Part shown: piece by piece, positions 27,331 through 35,630 of the stretch | How the letters are laid out: each line of letters starts with the position of its first letter | Position numbering within the stretch: position 1 is the stretch's first letter | Source of the DNA: Ravibacter sp964562455 | GTDB lineage: Bacteria; Bacteroidota; Bacteroidia; Cytophagales; Spirosomataceae | Direction of reading: 5' to 3' | Assembly: GCA_964562455.1 (NCBI GenBank) | Contig: CAZLTN010000002.1 | Span: forward strand, 1 to 64,000 | DNA: 64,000 nucleotides | Translations under genes and position numbers: made by a program | The notes under the pieces: generated by a model | The model's input: the letters and a program-made list of their open reading frames with translations, nothing else | What the model was told of the DNA's origin: nothing | The model's database searches: none

Positions 27331-30300
27331 CTAGAAGTTTAAATTAACACCAAATGACAGAATTCTGGGAATAGGGTATACCCTGGCGCCTGCGTCGAAA
27401 GTATCCCGTTCGGGGTCATATCCGTCATATTCCTTACTCGCGATCGTCCACAGGTTTTGTGCGTTCAGATACAGGTAGGCTTTCTGAAGCTTCAGTTTGT
27501 CGGTAACGCTCTTTGGCAATCCGTAACCCAACTGCAGGTTTTTTACTTTCATAAAACTGCCGTTCACTATCCAGAAGTCGGAGTCGGCATTGTCCCAGGA
27601 GTCGTCAAATCGTGCCATGGGCAGGTCGGACCCACTGTTTTCCGGGGTCCAGGCATCCAGCCACCGGGTTTGGATTACCCTGTTTTCAAAAGCAAGGTTT
27701 GTAAAAATATTACGATTGAACAGCTTGACGCCGCTGATCCCCTGCAGGAGGATATTCAGGTCAAACCCTTTGTATTTGAATGAAGGCGAAATCCCGTATG
27801 TAAACCTTGGTATCGTGTTTCCCAGTGACTGCTTGTCCTGGTAATCCAGCCTGCCGTCCTTGTTCACATCCTGAAACCTCAGGTTACCTGCCCGCGGTAT
27901 AAATCCATTGGCATGCATGTGTTCCTTTGCCTCCGCATCCGACTGGTAGATGCCTTCTGTTTTATACCCGTAAAGCTCGCGGAAAGAATATCCCTGGCGG
28001 ATGAGAAACAGTTGATCGGGCGATCGCTCGGTACCGAAGTTGGTCACCTTATTCTTAATATAGGTCAGGTTAAGCCCTAAATCCACTTTGAGCCGGTCCG
28101 TTCCCGATGTCAGGTTGCGATAATTCAAAATAATCTCTATACCGTCATTCTGCATAGCGCCCTTGTTTTCAAAAGGAGCAGTCAGCCCCCCCAGTACCAG
28201 CGGTATCGGCAACTGTACGAGGATATCGGTCGTATTTTTCCGGAAATAATCTGCCTCAACAGAGAACCTGTCTTTCCAAAAACCGGCTTCGACCCCGATA
28301 TCCAATGTAGAAGTCTGCTCCCAGGAAATATTTTCGTCTACGAGCGAAGTAATGGCCATACCGGGGGCAAATGCTCCGCCGAAGCTGTTGCTCAGCAGGT
28401 TGCTTTGGTCAATAACAGTCAGATAAGGGGAGTAGCTGGCCACGTTCTGATTTCCCAGCTTTCCCCAGGAAGCCCGAAATTTCAGGTTGGAGATCAGGTC
28501 GGAATAGCGCAAAAATGCTTCTTCCGAAACTCTCCATCCCATCGAAACCCCGGGGAAATATCCCCATCGGCTACCCTTGCGGAAACGGGAAGAGCCATCG
28601 GCCCGGAAATTGGCCTCAAAAAGATATTTGTCTTTAAGGACATAGTTCAACCGGCCGAAATAGGACAAAATACGCAGGCGGTTCATATTTCCGGTTCCCT
28701 GTATGCCAGACGTCCCGGCATCGACCTGGGTAAGCCCTTCCTTCGGGGGGTTATTGCGCCGGGCATACAGGCTTTGTATTTTATTGTCTTCATTCTGAAA
28801 ACCTGCCAGTACTCTGAAATCATGCCCCGCAAATACTTTCGACCAGGTCAGGGTGGAAAAGAAGTTTGTATTCATCGAATAGTTGGTGCCGCGGTTCATC
28901 TCCAGCCCTTCCCTGTTATAGTTCCGGGTAATGGTTGCGATACCCGAGTCGGTGTATCCAAACACGCTGGTATTATACCGGTCGACCAGGCTCCACTTGC
29001 CGTTGGATGAAAAAGTTGTTTTAAACAGCAGGTCTTTCGTAAAATTGATGTCTGCCGTAGCATTGATCATCACCAGGTTGTCCTGTGTGGTCGTGCGGCC
29101 GTTGGCAGCGTCGATCAGCGGGTTGCGGTTGTCATACAGCATAGCCCCGGCCTGGTCGAAGACTTCCACCGAGCCAAACCGTCCCATACGGTCGTACGCT
29201 GCAGTATAGGGAGTTGCGCCGCCCAGCATTTCAAAAACCCTGCCGAGCGAGCCGTACGTAATATCAGAATAAGGCTCTTTTGACAAGCGGTTAAGAAAGC
29301 TCAGCCGGCCGCCCAATTTAAACCAGGGGTTGATTTTGGTATCTACGTTGGCACGAATGCCGAGTCTTCTGGAATTTGTATTAGGTACAAGCCCCTGCTG
29401 GTTAAGATTGTTGAGCGAGAGATATGTGGACGTCCTTCCCGACACCCCTGATACAGACAGGTTATTTTGCTGTATCAGGGCGTTTCCGAACAATTCTTTG
29501 AACCAGTCAGTATTGGGATATTTAAAAGTATCTTTCCCCGATTTATAGGCGTCGATCAACTGTTGCGGAAAAATCGGGCTGGAGCCGTTATTCACCATCG
29601 CCGCATTGGTCAACTCCATACTTTGCACGCTGTTATTGATAAGGTTAAAGTGCCTTCCCAGCGATTGTATCCCCACATAAGAATTGATATTCACCTGCAT
29701 CTTTTCGCTACCAGTACCCATTTTCGTAGTAATCAGCACCACGCCGTTGGCCGCCTTAGAGCCGTAGATAGCCGCGCTTGCAGCGTCTTTCAGGACCGAA
29801 ATGGACTGGATATCCGACGGGTTCAACTGGTCGAAGGATCCTTCCACACCGTCTACGATAATGAGCGGGTTGGAATTATTGAGCGTACCCCAACCCCTGA
29901 TGCGTATCTGGGCGCCATCGCTGCCGGGCTTGCCCGAATTCTGGCTGACCCAAACCCCAGAAGCAGTCCCTCCGAGCGCCTGTGAGGCATTTGTGATGGG
30001 GCGATTATCCAGCTTTTCGTCGTATTGAATCGTCGAGATTGCACCTGTCAGATTGACCTTCTGTGTGCCCCCGTAACCGACCACGACAATTTCTTCCAGC
30101 GATTTCGCATCAACCTTGAGGTTAACGGTCAGGCTGGTTTCATTCGAAACGGCTACCTCCCGGGTCAGGTAGCCTACAAATGAAAACACAAGAATGGTTT
30201 CGCTATCGGGTATCTCGATCGAAAACGAACCATCCACGTCCGAGACCATACCTGCCTGCGTCCCTTTGACCAGGATACTGACGCCCGGAAGCCCCTCTCC

Positions 30301-30783
30301 TCTTTCATCGAGCACTTTCCCCTTTATAACGCGCTCGGGCTTCTTCGCCTCGTTCTCTTTTACCGGAAGAATGCTCTTTACAGAAGACGAGCTTTCTTTC
30401 CTGATCACAATGTTGTTATTGAATATCTTATAGGACAAAGGAAGCCCTCTGAAAAGCGCTTTCAACGTTTCTTCTATTGACCCGTCGGTCACACTGACAG
30501 AAATACGCTGGCTAAACGGTATTTCCTTTTTGTCATAGAGGAAAAGATAAGAAGTTTGTTTTTCAATAGCTTTAAGAGCAGATTCGAGTGTAATATTTTT
30601 CTTTTCGAGAAAAATATTCTGCCCGTAACCCGCTCCCCATACCTGGGTCAGGGCCATCAGCAGGAATAAGGTCAGGAGTTTCATTTTTGTCAATAAATCT
30701 GGAGGAGCGGTCAAAACAGACCATATCCTATAGCAGAATATAGATTTTATATCCATACTTTTGTACAGTTTTGGGTAAAACAT
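27331..30783 (-). CDS. SusC/RagA-type TonB-dependent receptor with STN domain (locus C)
   Basis: Outer-membrane TonB-dependent transporter of 1150 residues. A 33-residue pre-signal extension precedes Met34 and the signal segment (MKLLTLFLLMALTQVWGAGY), followed by STN (LESALKAIEKQTSYLFLYDK), the regulatory-like domain (IKGKVLDERGEGLPGVSILV), plug (LEEIVVVGYGGTQKVNLTGA) and a barrel ending SFGVNLNF. Predicted to signal through FecR at 30998. It is clearly diverged from the locus B receptor, so B and C are not recent duplicates although their gene orders match. Confidence 0.95.
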   Translation of the reverse strand: MFYPKLYKSMDIKSIFCYRIWSVLTAPPDLLTKMKLLTLFLLMALTQVWGAGYGQNIFLEKKNITLESALKAIEKQTSYLFLYDKKEIPFSQRISVSVTDGSIEETLKALFRGLPLSYKIFNNNIVIRKESSSSVKSILPVKENEAKKPERVIKGKVLDERGEGLPGVSILVKGTQAGMVSDVDGSFSIEIPDSETILVFSFVGYLTREVAVSNETSLTVNLKVDAKSLEEIVVVGYGGTQKVNLTGAISTIQYDEKLDNRPITNASQALGGTASGVWVSQNSGKPGSDGAQIRIRGWGTLNNSNPLIIVDGVEGSFDQLNPSDIQSISVLKDAASAAIYGSKAANGVVLITTKMGTGSEKMQVNINSYVGIQSLGRHFNLINNSVQSMELTNAAMVNNGSSPIFPQQLIDAYKSGKDTFKYPNTDWFKELFGNALIQQNNLSVSGVSGRTSTYLSLNNLNQQGLVPNTNSRRLGIRANVDTKINPWFKLGGRLSFLNRLSKEPYSDITYGSLGRVFEMLGGATPYTAAYDRMGRFGSVEVFDQAGAMLYDNRNPLIDAANGRTTTQDNLVMINATADINFTKDLLFKTTFSSNGKWSLVDRYNTSVFGYTDSGIATITRNYNREGLEMNRGTNYSMNTNFFSTLTWSKVFAGHDFRVLAGFQNEDNKIQSLYARRNNPPKEGLTQVDAGTSGIQGTGNMNRLRILSYFGRLNYVLKDKYLFEANFRADGSSRFRKGSRWGYFPGVSMGWRVSEEAFLRYSDLISNLKFRASWGKLGNQNVASYSPYLTVIDQSNLLSNSFGGAFAPGMAITSLVDENISWEQTSTLDIGVEAGFWKDRFSVEADYFRKNTTDILVQLPIPLVLGGLTAPFENKGAMQNDGIEIILNYRNLTSGTDRLKVDLGLNLTYIKNKVTNFGTERSPDQLFLIRQGYSFRELYGYKTEGIYQSDAEAKEHMHANGFIPRAGNLRFQDVNKDGRLDYQDKQSLGNTIPRFTYGISPSFKYKGFDLNILLQGISGVKLFNRNIFTNLAFENRVIQTRWLDAWTPENSGSDLPMARFDDSWDNADSDFWIVNGSFMKVKNLQLGYGLPKSVTDKLKLQKAYLYLNAQNLWTIASKEYDGYDPERDTFDAGARVYPIPRILSFGVNLNF

Positions 30784-30829
30784 GAATTACTTCTCAACAA
30801 AGATTTTCGTGGGCCGGCCCTCAACAACC

Positions 30830-30904
30830 AGGGAAAATGTCGCAAGCATTTTCCCTTTTTTAAAGGCGCCTGCATTGTCAGGGAGATTGTGCTCGTATCG
30901 CCAT
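30830..30904 (-). promoter_or_regulatory. fecR-susC leader element, copy 4: mini-ORF and hairpin
   Basis: On the minus strand an eight-codon mini-ORF (30904-30878, MAIRAQSP) is followed by an A-rich stretch and a perfect 10-bp hairpin, AGGGAAAATG/CATTTTCCCT (30856-30847/30839-30830), loop CTTGCGA of 7 nt. There is no A/C mismatch in this copy. Downstream lies the self-complementary GGGCCGGCCC (30811-30820). The upper stem AATG/CATT and loop start CT match copy 1. Confidence 0.6.
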
Positions 30905-30997
30905 TTTCTGGTGAGATTAAGTGATTTATAGTTATATTAATATATTTTCTCTAACTGCCGGGTGAGCTTGCCGAGAGAAACCCACACACATATACGT

Positions 30998-32209
30998 CTA
31001 TTGTAGAATTGTGATTTTCCTTCCTTCAAGGCGATAATTGACGCCTGCAAAACCCAGCATTTCCATTAATTCGGTAAAACTTACATTCCGCGGCACCTTC
31101 CCGTTGAATTTTTTCTCCGGCAATACGCCTTTATAATTCACTTCCAGGTCGTACCACCGTGCTACCTGCCTCATTACAATCTCAAGGCTTGCATCCCGAA
31201 AGTAAAACAGGCCTTCTTTCCAGGCTTTAACTTCCTCAATATCGGCCACAAACAACTGAACAGACCCATCCTTTGCAATTTCGGCCTTTTGTCCGGGACG
31301 CATCAGGCTTACCTTATCTCCTGATGTCAGCCTCACCGCTCCTTCTACGAGCGTCGTATTCGAATACATCTCATCGTCATAATGAGATATATTAAAACTG
31401 GTGCCCAGTACTTCCACCCGGTTATTTCCGAATATTACCCTGAATGGCCGCTTCAGATCTTTCGCTACTTCAAAATACACTTCGCCATTTACCTCCACCT
31501 TTCGTTCTTCAAGCGCAAACCCGGCCGGAAATTGAATGGAAGAAGCGGCATTCAGCCATGCCCTGCTTCCGTCGGGCAGGTCGATCCGGTATTGGCCTCC
31601 CCCACGGGAAGTCGACAAAGTCGTGATCCCGCCGGCACCGTTCCCGCCTTCTGCAGGGGTACATGAAAGCCGGCCATCCGCCACCTTGGTTATTCTGACA
31701 GCCCCCTCCCTGATATTGAAACCCTGTTTCGCCTCTCCCAGAGAAATGACTTGTCCGTCGCTCAAAGTCAGTAACGCTTTATCTGAGCCGGGTTTTAAAA
31801 CGGTTACCGGGACAGGGTCTCCAACGGAGAGAAGCGTGTTCCCGTCATTTCTCTTCCAGAGCGCCCCGGCTATGCACGCCAGCAAAAGAACTGCTGCCGC
31901 AGTATATCGCCACCATAAAACAGGCGCTCTTTCCCTGCGCAACGGGTTACTCTCATAAAGTGGCGTTACCGTGTCATCTTCGCGAGCCGGAGAAAGTATT
32001 TTCTCCAGGATACGGTCGCTCGTTCCGGATGTGAATACCGCGGGGCTATCTTCCAGCTGATCCCATGCATTTTTAATCAGTGCCGCTAATTCCTCATCCT
32101 GGTCCGACTTCCTGATAAGGGCCATCAGTTCGCTGGTTTCGCCAGCGGTTGCTTCGCCTTTATAATAGCGGTTAAATAAGAACGAAATACGGTCGCCCGG
32201 AACCCTCAT
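30998..32209 (-). CDS. FecR-family anti-sigma factor (locus C)
   Basis: Inner-membrane anti-sigma factor, 403 residues. Cytoplasmic N-terminal region (LFNRYYKGEATAGETSELMA), membrane segment near residues 105-125 (YTAAAVLLLACIAGALW), periplasmic FecR domain (GQYRIDLPDGSRAWLNAASS, VEVNGEVYFEVAKDLKRPFR) and DUF4974 (FRDASLEIVMRQVARWYDLE ... MEMLGFAGVNYRLEGRKITI). It lies between the sigma gene and susC of locus C. The 89-bp gap to the sigma gene holds an A/T tract and CCCCC run on the coding strand, likely the fecR promoter. Confidence 0.95.
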   Translation of the reverse strand: MRVPGDRISFLFNRYYKGEATAGETSELMALIRKSDQDEELAALIKNAWDQLEDSPAVFTSGTSDRILEKILSPAREDDTVTPLYESNPLRRERAPVLWWRYTAAAVLLLACIAGALWKRNDGNTLLSVGDPVPVTVLKPGSDKALLTLSDGQVISLGEAKQGFNIREGAVRITKVADGRLSCTPAEGGNGAGGITTLSTSRGGGQYRIDLPDGSRAWLNAASSIQFPAGFALEERKVEVNGEVYFEVAKDLKRPFRVIFGNNRVEVLGTSFNISHYDDEMYSNTTLVEGAVRLTSGDKVSLMRPGQKAEIAKDGSVQLFVADIEEVKAWKEGLFYFRDASLEIVMRQVARWYDLEVNYKGVLPEKKFNGKVPRNVSFTELMEMLGFAGVNYRLEGRKITILQ

Positions 32210-32298
32210 ACAGAATCAGCATTTTCTGGAAAACTTGCCATCATCCATATAGACATCCGGCTGATCCAAAAAGGGGGTATGCAGTTGGTATTTTTTAT

Positions 32299-32886
32299 TT
32301 AAAAAAAGAAAAAAAACAACGATATGCCCACTGATGCCCTGTCAACAACGTAAGTACAGATAGAGTCTGTCGCCAGCTGGAGGTATTTCTTTACCGTTTC
32401 TCTCGACAGGCCGAGCTGATCAGCAATCTCGGTGTATTTCAACCGCTCATGCCTGCTTAAAAGGTATACTTTCTGCTGCTGCGGCGGCAGGCGGTTGATC
32501 GCCTCGTCTATCAGACCATAGTGACCGGGTTCTTCAGATTCAGCGGAAACGAAAGATCTCTCAACAAGACTCCAGTCTGTATCACTGAAGGTCACCCGCT
32601 CCCTGGCGACTTTCTTAAGGCTGTTCAGCGCATGGTTTTTAGACACAATATAAAGGTAGGCGCGCAGATCGTTGACTTCTGACAGCGTCTCCCGGCTCAT
32701 CCATATCTTCAGGAATACATCCTGCAAGATCTCCTCCGTAAGCTCCTGCGACCGGGTGAGCCGCATGATGTGTGTAGCCAACAGCCCGTGATATTGCTCA
32801 AACAGGGCACGAAATGCTCTTTGGTCGCCCTCTGCTACTTTCAGAAGCAACGCTTTCTCATCGTACAGGCAGGCATACGAGATCAT
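32299..32886 (-). CDS. ECF sigma factor, Bacteroidota expansion family (locus C)
   Basis: 195-residue RNA polymerase sigma factor for locus C. Region 2: AFRALFEQYHGLLATHIMRL and TEEILQDVFLKIWMSRETLS; region 4: INRLPPQQQKVYLLSRHERL and YTEIADQLGLSRETVKKYLQ. It is the first gene of the operon and is held in check by FecR at 30998. A TATATTTG -7 box lies 32 bp upstream. Confidence 0.95.
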   Translation of the reverse strand: MISYACLYDEKALLLKVAEGDQRAFRALFEQYHGLLATHIMRLTRSQELTEEILQDVFLKIWMSRETLSEVNDLRAYLYIVSKNHALNSLKKVARERVTFSDTDWSLVERSFVSAESEEPGHYGLIDEAINRLPPQQQKVYLLSRHERLKYTEIADQLGLSRETVKKYLQLATDSICTYVVDRASVGISLFFFFF

Positions 32887-32917
32887 GTTTAAAAAATGAA
32901 GATTTAAAGCAACCGGA

Positions 32918-32972
32918 CAAATATAGCTTTTATATCATAATATGAAAATATTTTAAGTTTAGTGTCCGGACA
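32918..32972 (-). promoter_or_regulatory. Locus C sigma promoter with repeated TGTCCGG
   Basis: On the minus strand TATATTTG (32925-32918) matches TAnnTTTG, followed directly by TCCGG. The palindrome TGTCCGGACA (32972-32963) lies about 40 bp further upstream, so TGTCCGG occurs twice within 60 bp. The locus B sigma gene has TATATTTG then TTCCGG in the same arrangement. Confidence 0.5.
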
Positions 32973-32979
32973 GGGAGCC

Positions 32980-33426
32980 CTATTTCCTGCCTCCGGTCGC
33001 TGCTGTACGCCAGCTGAATACATGATAGGTAGCAGGAACAACTCCCACGTTCCGGATAGCGTGCTCTTCCTGAGACGCCAGGAAAATTACCGCCCCGGGC
33101 CCCACCTTTTTGGTGATGCCGTTGGCGAACTGCTCTACTGTACCTTCTTTAATAATAATGATTTCTTCTTCCGGATGCTTATGAGGAGCATGGGAAGTTT
33201 CACCCGGGTTGAGCGTCGTGATGTGGCATTCCAACTCTTCGAGCGTTGCGGTAGGCGCCCTGAAAAGCGAGCGTACCGCCCCAACCCTGGTTTGTTTTAC
33301 CGTCATTTCCTCCCACGCGATGATGGTAGAGCTCAACTTTTCAAAGGGCCGGGCCGTCATCGCCAAAGCCATGGTTGCTCCGCAGCTAACCGCTGCTACG
33401 CACAAATCTCTTCGGGTGATCTTCAT
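32980..33426 (-). CDS. Tat-exported single-domain cupin protein
   Basis: Small periplasmic cupin of 148 residues from the Met at 33426. That start is chosen because it opens a twin-arginine signal (MKITRRDLCVAAVSCGATMA); the longer in-frame start at 33468 would bury it. The cupin fold shows a metal-binding pattern HAPHKHPEEEIIIIKEG and a later His in QEEHAIRN, with TLNPGETS and GPGAVIFLASQ beta-strands. Function is not recognised: such cupins bind sugars, act as isomerases or oxygenases. It lies between divergent loci C and D, on the locus C strand, 93 bp before the sigma gene. Confidence 0.75.
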   Translation of the reverse strand: MKITRRDLCVAAVSCGATMALAMTARPFEKLSSTIIAWEEMTVKQTRVGAVRSLFRAPTATLEELECHITTLNPGETSHAPHKHPEEEIIIIKEGTVEQFANGITKKVGPGAVIFLASQEEHAIRNVGVVPATYHVFSWRTAATGGRK

Positions 33427-33523
33427 GGGTATAAAATGCGTTAGGTCCCAAAAAGTGACCGGTTTCAAAGAACGAAAATAAAAGGTTATTCGGAAATTAT
33501 TATATTAAACGGCATTATTTTCC

Positions 33524-33531
33524 TATCTTTG
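33524..33531 (+). promoter_or_regulatory. Promoter -7 box of the locus D sigma gene
   Basis: TATCTTTG fits TAnnTTTG exactly and lies 16 bp before the sigma ATG at 33548. No convincing -33 TTG is seen at the expected distance in this very A/T-rich gap. Confidence 0.5.
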
Positions 33532-33547
33532 ACACCTTAAAATCAAA

Positions 33548-34123
33548 ATGCCATCCTACAGCAACCATAGCGAGCTGCAGCTAACCGCCTTGTTACGAGA
33601 AGGCGACGGGGAAGCTTTTGTTGAAATATACAGGAGAAACTGGAGGATGATGTACAACTCTGCTTTCAAACGTCTTCGCGACGAAAAGCTATGCGAAGAC
33701 CTGGTTCAGAACGTATTTACAGATCTGTGGGCCAGGCGCGGGGAAGTCGAAATCGAAAACCTGCCTGCCTATCTGAACACCGCAGTAAGGTTCCAGGTCA
33801 TCAGGCACAGCACCAGGACACGCGCCGCTTCTCCACTGACAGACACCCTGGAAAGCACATTGATTTCGTCCCTGAGATCGGAAGATCTCCTGATCGAAAA
33901 AGAAACTCTTGAAATTGTAAAGCTTTGGATAGCCGCACTTCCTGAAAAACGGCGGGAAATTTTCCTTCTGTATTACGTAGAGGAGCTGAGCTCGTCCAGA
34001 ATTGCGGAGATGCTCGGAGTTTCGCGAAAAACGGTTCAGAACCAGATTGCAAGTGCTACCGGCAGTATCCGCGATCAGTTGTCTAAAATATTGTTTTTGC
34101 TCTCCCTGATTCAGAATCTGTAA
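33548..34123 (+). CDS. ECF sigma factor, Bacteroidota expansion family (locus D)
   Basis: 191-residue sigma factor for locus D. Region 2: AFVEIYRRNWRMMYNSAFKR and CEDLVQNVFTDLWARRGEVE; region 4: ALPEKRREIFLLYYVEELSS and RIAEMLGVSRKTVQNQIASA. It precedes fecR by 80 bp. Transcription is divergent from the cupin gene, sharing a 121-bp A/T-rich gap. Confidence 0.95.
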   Translation: MPSYSNHSELQLTALLREGDGEAFVEIYRRNWRMMYNSAFKRLRDEKLCEDLVQNVFTDLWARRGEVEIENLPAYLNTAVRFQVIRHSTRTRAASPLTDTLESTLISSLRSEDLLIEKETLEIVKLWIAALPEKRREIFLLYYVEELSSSRIAEMLGVSRKTVQNQIASATGSIRDQLSKILFLLSLIQNL

Positions 34124-34130
34124 TAAATCC

Positions 34131-34190
34131 TTAAAAAATTTAAAAAAAATCACCTCCCCTTGGGAGTTTTCCTCCTTACCGGTACATAAG
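34131..34190 (+). promoter_or_regulatory. Sigma-fecR spacer motif (locus D)
   Basis: After the sigma stop, an A/T tract (34131-34149) leads into TCACCTCCCCTTGGGAG and TCCTTACCGGTACATAAGG, the latter holding CCTTA/TAAGG. The first part is nearly the same as the locus B spacer at 9690-9716. It is a candidate promoter recognised by the ECF sigma. Confidence 0.4.
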
Positions 34191-34203
34191 GTTATAAAGC
34201 CTG

Positions 34204-35403
34204 ATGATGAAACCATTTGACAACCGGCAGGAGCTGATCCATATTTTCAGGAAATACCTGGACGGAACTGCCACGCCGGAAGAAGAGCATTTTATAGAAG
34301 CCTGGTACGGGTCGTTCGAAAAAGAACCCGGAATACTCGACACCTATGGGGAAACCGGCCAGGAGCGGCTCGAAACCCGGATGGAGCAGGCGCTGAGGAT
34401 GCATATTGAAACCGAGCGGCCTCGCTCAGTGCGAAAATCACTCACCATGCTCATCACACTTAGCCGCGTGGCTGCGGCCGCCGTCCTGGTCATATCACTG
34501 GCGGGTGCGTGGTACTATTTCAAAAATCTGAATCCCCGGACGCCGGCAGGGGAAGACATCGCCGGCCTGGAAGATTTCGCCCCCGGCGGTAACCGCGCGG
34601 TACTCACCCTCGGCAACGGGACGCAAATCGTACTCGACAGCGTTGCTACCGGGATGCTGGCCCGGCAAGGCAATACGGTGATCCACAAAATAGAAGATGG
34701 CCTTGTTTCCTATACCGGAGGCGGTTCTCCTACCAGTCGGGACTTCAATACAATTACAGCTCCGGCTGGCGGCAAATACAGTGTGGTGTTGCCCGACGGA
34801 AGCAGGATCTGGCTCAATGCGGAATCTTCCATCACCTTCCCGACTGCTTTTTCTCCGGAAGAAAGATCGGTAAAGATCTCCGGCGAAGTTTATTTCGAGA
34901 TTGCGAAAGATACCAGGCGCCCGTTCAGCGTCCAGGTTGGTACCCTTCAGAAAGTGCGCGTACTCGGTACCCATTTCAACATTAACGCCTATCGCGACGA
35001 AAGCAATATTATCACCACGCTGCTCGAAGGCAGTGTAGAGGTTTTACCATCAGGCAACGCACGCCCGGTTATGCTCAAGCCGGGAGAGCAGGCCGCCTTA
35101 TCAGGATCGGGCAGGATCAATGTCCGCGGCGATATCAACACAGAAGAAATTGTCGCCTGGAAAAACGGGATGTTCCAGTTTGAAAAGGCCAGCATAGAAA
35201 CCATTATGAGGCAGTTATCCCGCTGGTATAATGTAGACGTTGTATACGAAGGCACTATACCGTCTAAAACCTTTTCGGGAAAAATAGACCAACGCGCCAA
35301 GGCCTCGGAAGCCATTGATATACTGTCGTTTACAGGATTGAATTTCAGAATTGATGCATTACCGGAAGGGCAAAAAAAAGGGAAAATCGTGGTTTTACCC
35401 TGA
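34204..35403 (+). CDS. FecR-family anti-sigma factor (locus D)
   Basis: Inner-membrane anti-sigma factor of 399 residues. Cytoplasmic FecR_N part (FRKYLDGTATPEEEHFIEAW), membrane segment near residues 88-108 (VAAAAVLVISLAGAWYYF), periplasmic FecR domain (GKYSVVLPDGSRIWLNAESS, VKISGEVYFEIAKDTRRPFS) and DUF4974 (FEKASIETIMRQLSRWYNVD, SEAIDILSFTGLNFRI). The start may be the first or second of two adjacent ATG codons (34204 or 34207). Confidence 0.95.
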   Translation: MMKPFDNRQELIHIFRKYLDGTATPEEEHFIEAWYGSFEKEPGILDTYGETGQERLETRMEQALRMHIETERPRSVRKSLTMLITLSRVAAAAVLVISLAGAWYYFKNLNPRTPAGEDIAGLEDFAPGGNRAVLTLGNGTQIVLDSVATGMLARQGNTVIHKIEDGLVSYTGGGSPTSRDFNTITAPAGGKYSVVLPDGSRIWLNAESSITFPTAFSPEERSVKISGEVYFEIAKDTRRPFSVQVGTLQKVRVLGTHFNINAYRDESNIITTLLEGSVEVLPSGNARPVMLKPGEQAALSGSGRINVRGDINTEEIVAWKNGMFQFEKASIETIMRQLSRWYNVDVVYEGTIPSKTFSGKIDQRAKASEAIDILSFTGLNFRIDALPEGQKKGKIVVLP

Positions 35404-35457
35404 AAGGATCATTTTAAACCAAATACTGCGATCGGCTTAAAACTTAATTAAAAAAAC

Positions 35458-35579
35458 ATGATGAAAAGATTACGAAGCCCCTAAGCAAATCCGCCGACAG
35501 ATTCAATATGAAACCGCAGAAGTGTTAGAGCCACTTCCGCGGTGTAGATCTGAGTCTGTCCTCCTCTGTCAAACAGAGG
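35458..35579 (+). promoter_or_regulatory. fecR-susC leader element, copy 3: mini-ORF and hairpins
   Basis: An eight-codon mini-ORF (35458-35484, MMKRLRSP) is followed by the hairpin ACCGC (35513-35517) with GCGGT (35539-35543), A/C mismatch (35518/35538), GAAGTG (35519-35524) with CACTTC (35532-35537), loop TTAGAGC. A second hairpin, CCTCTG (35563-35568) with CAGAGG (35574-35579), loop TCAAA, follows. Same plan as copies 1, 2, 4 and 5. Confidence 0.6.
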
Positions 35580-35630
35580 CAACCGAAGATAGATAAGATA
35601 TTTCTCTCAAACTCAAACTGTGCAAAGATA

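Noticed and set aside
9118..32886. Loci B and C as a recent inverted duplication
   Set aside because: Receptors, sulfatases and FecR proteins differ throughout, so only the gene order is shared.
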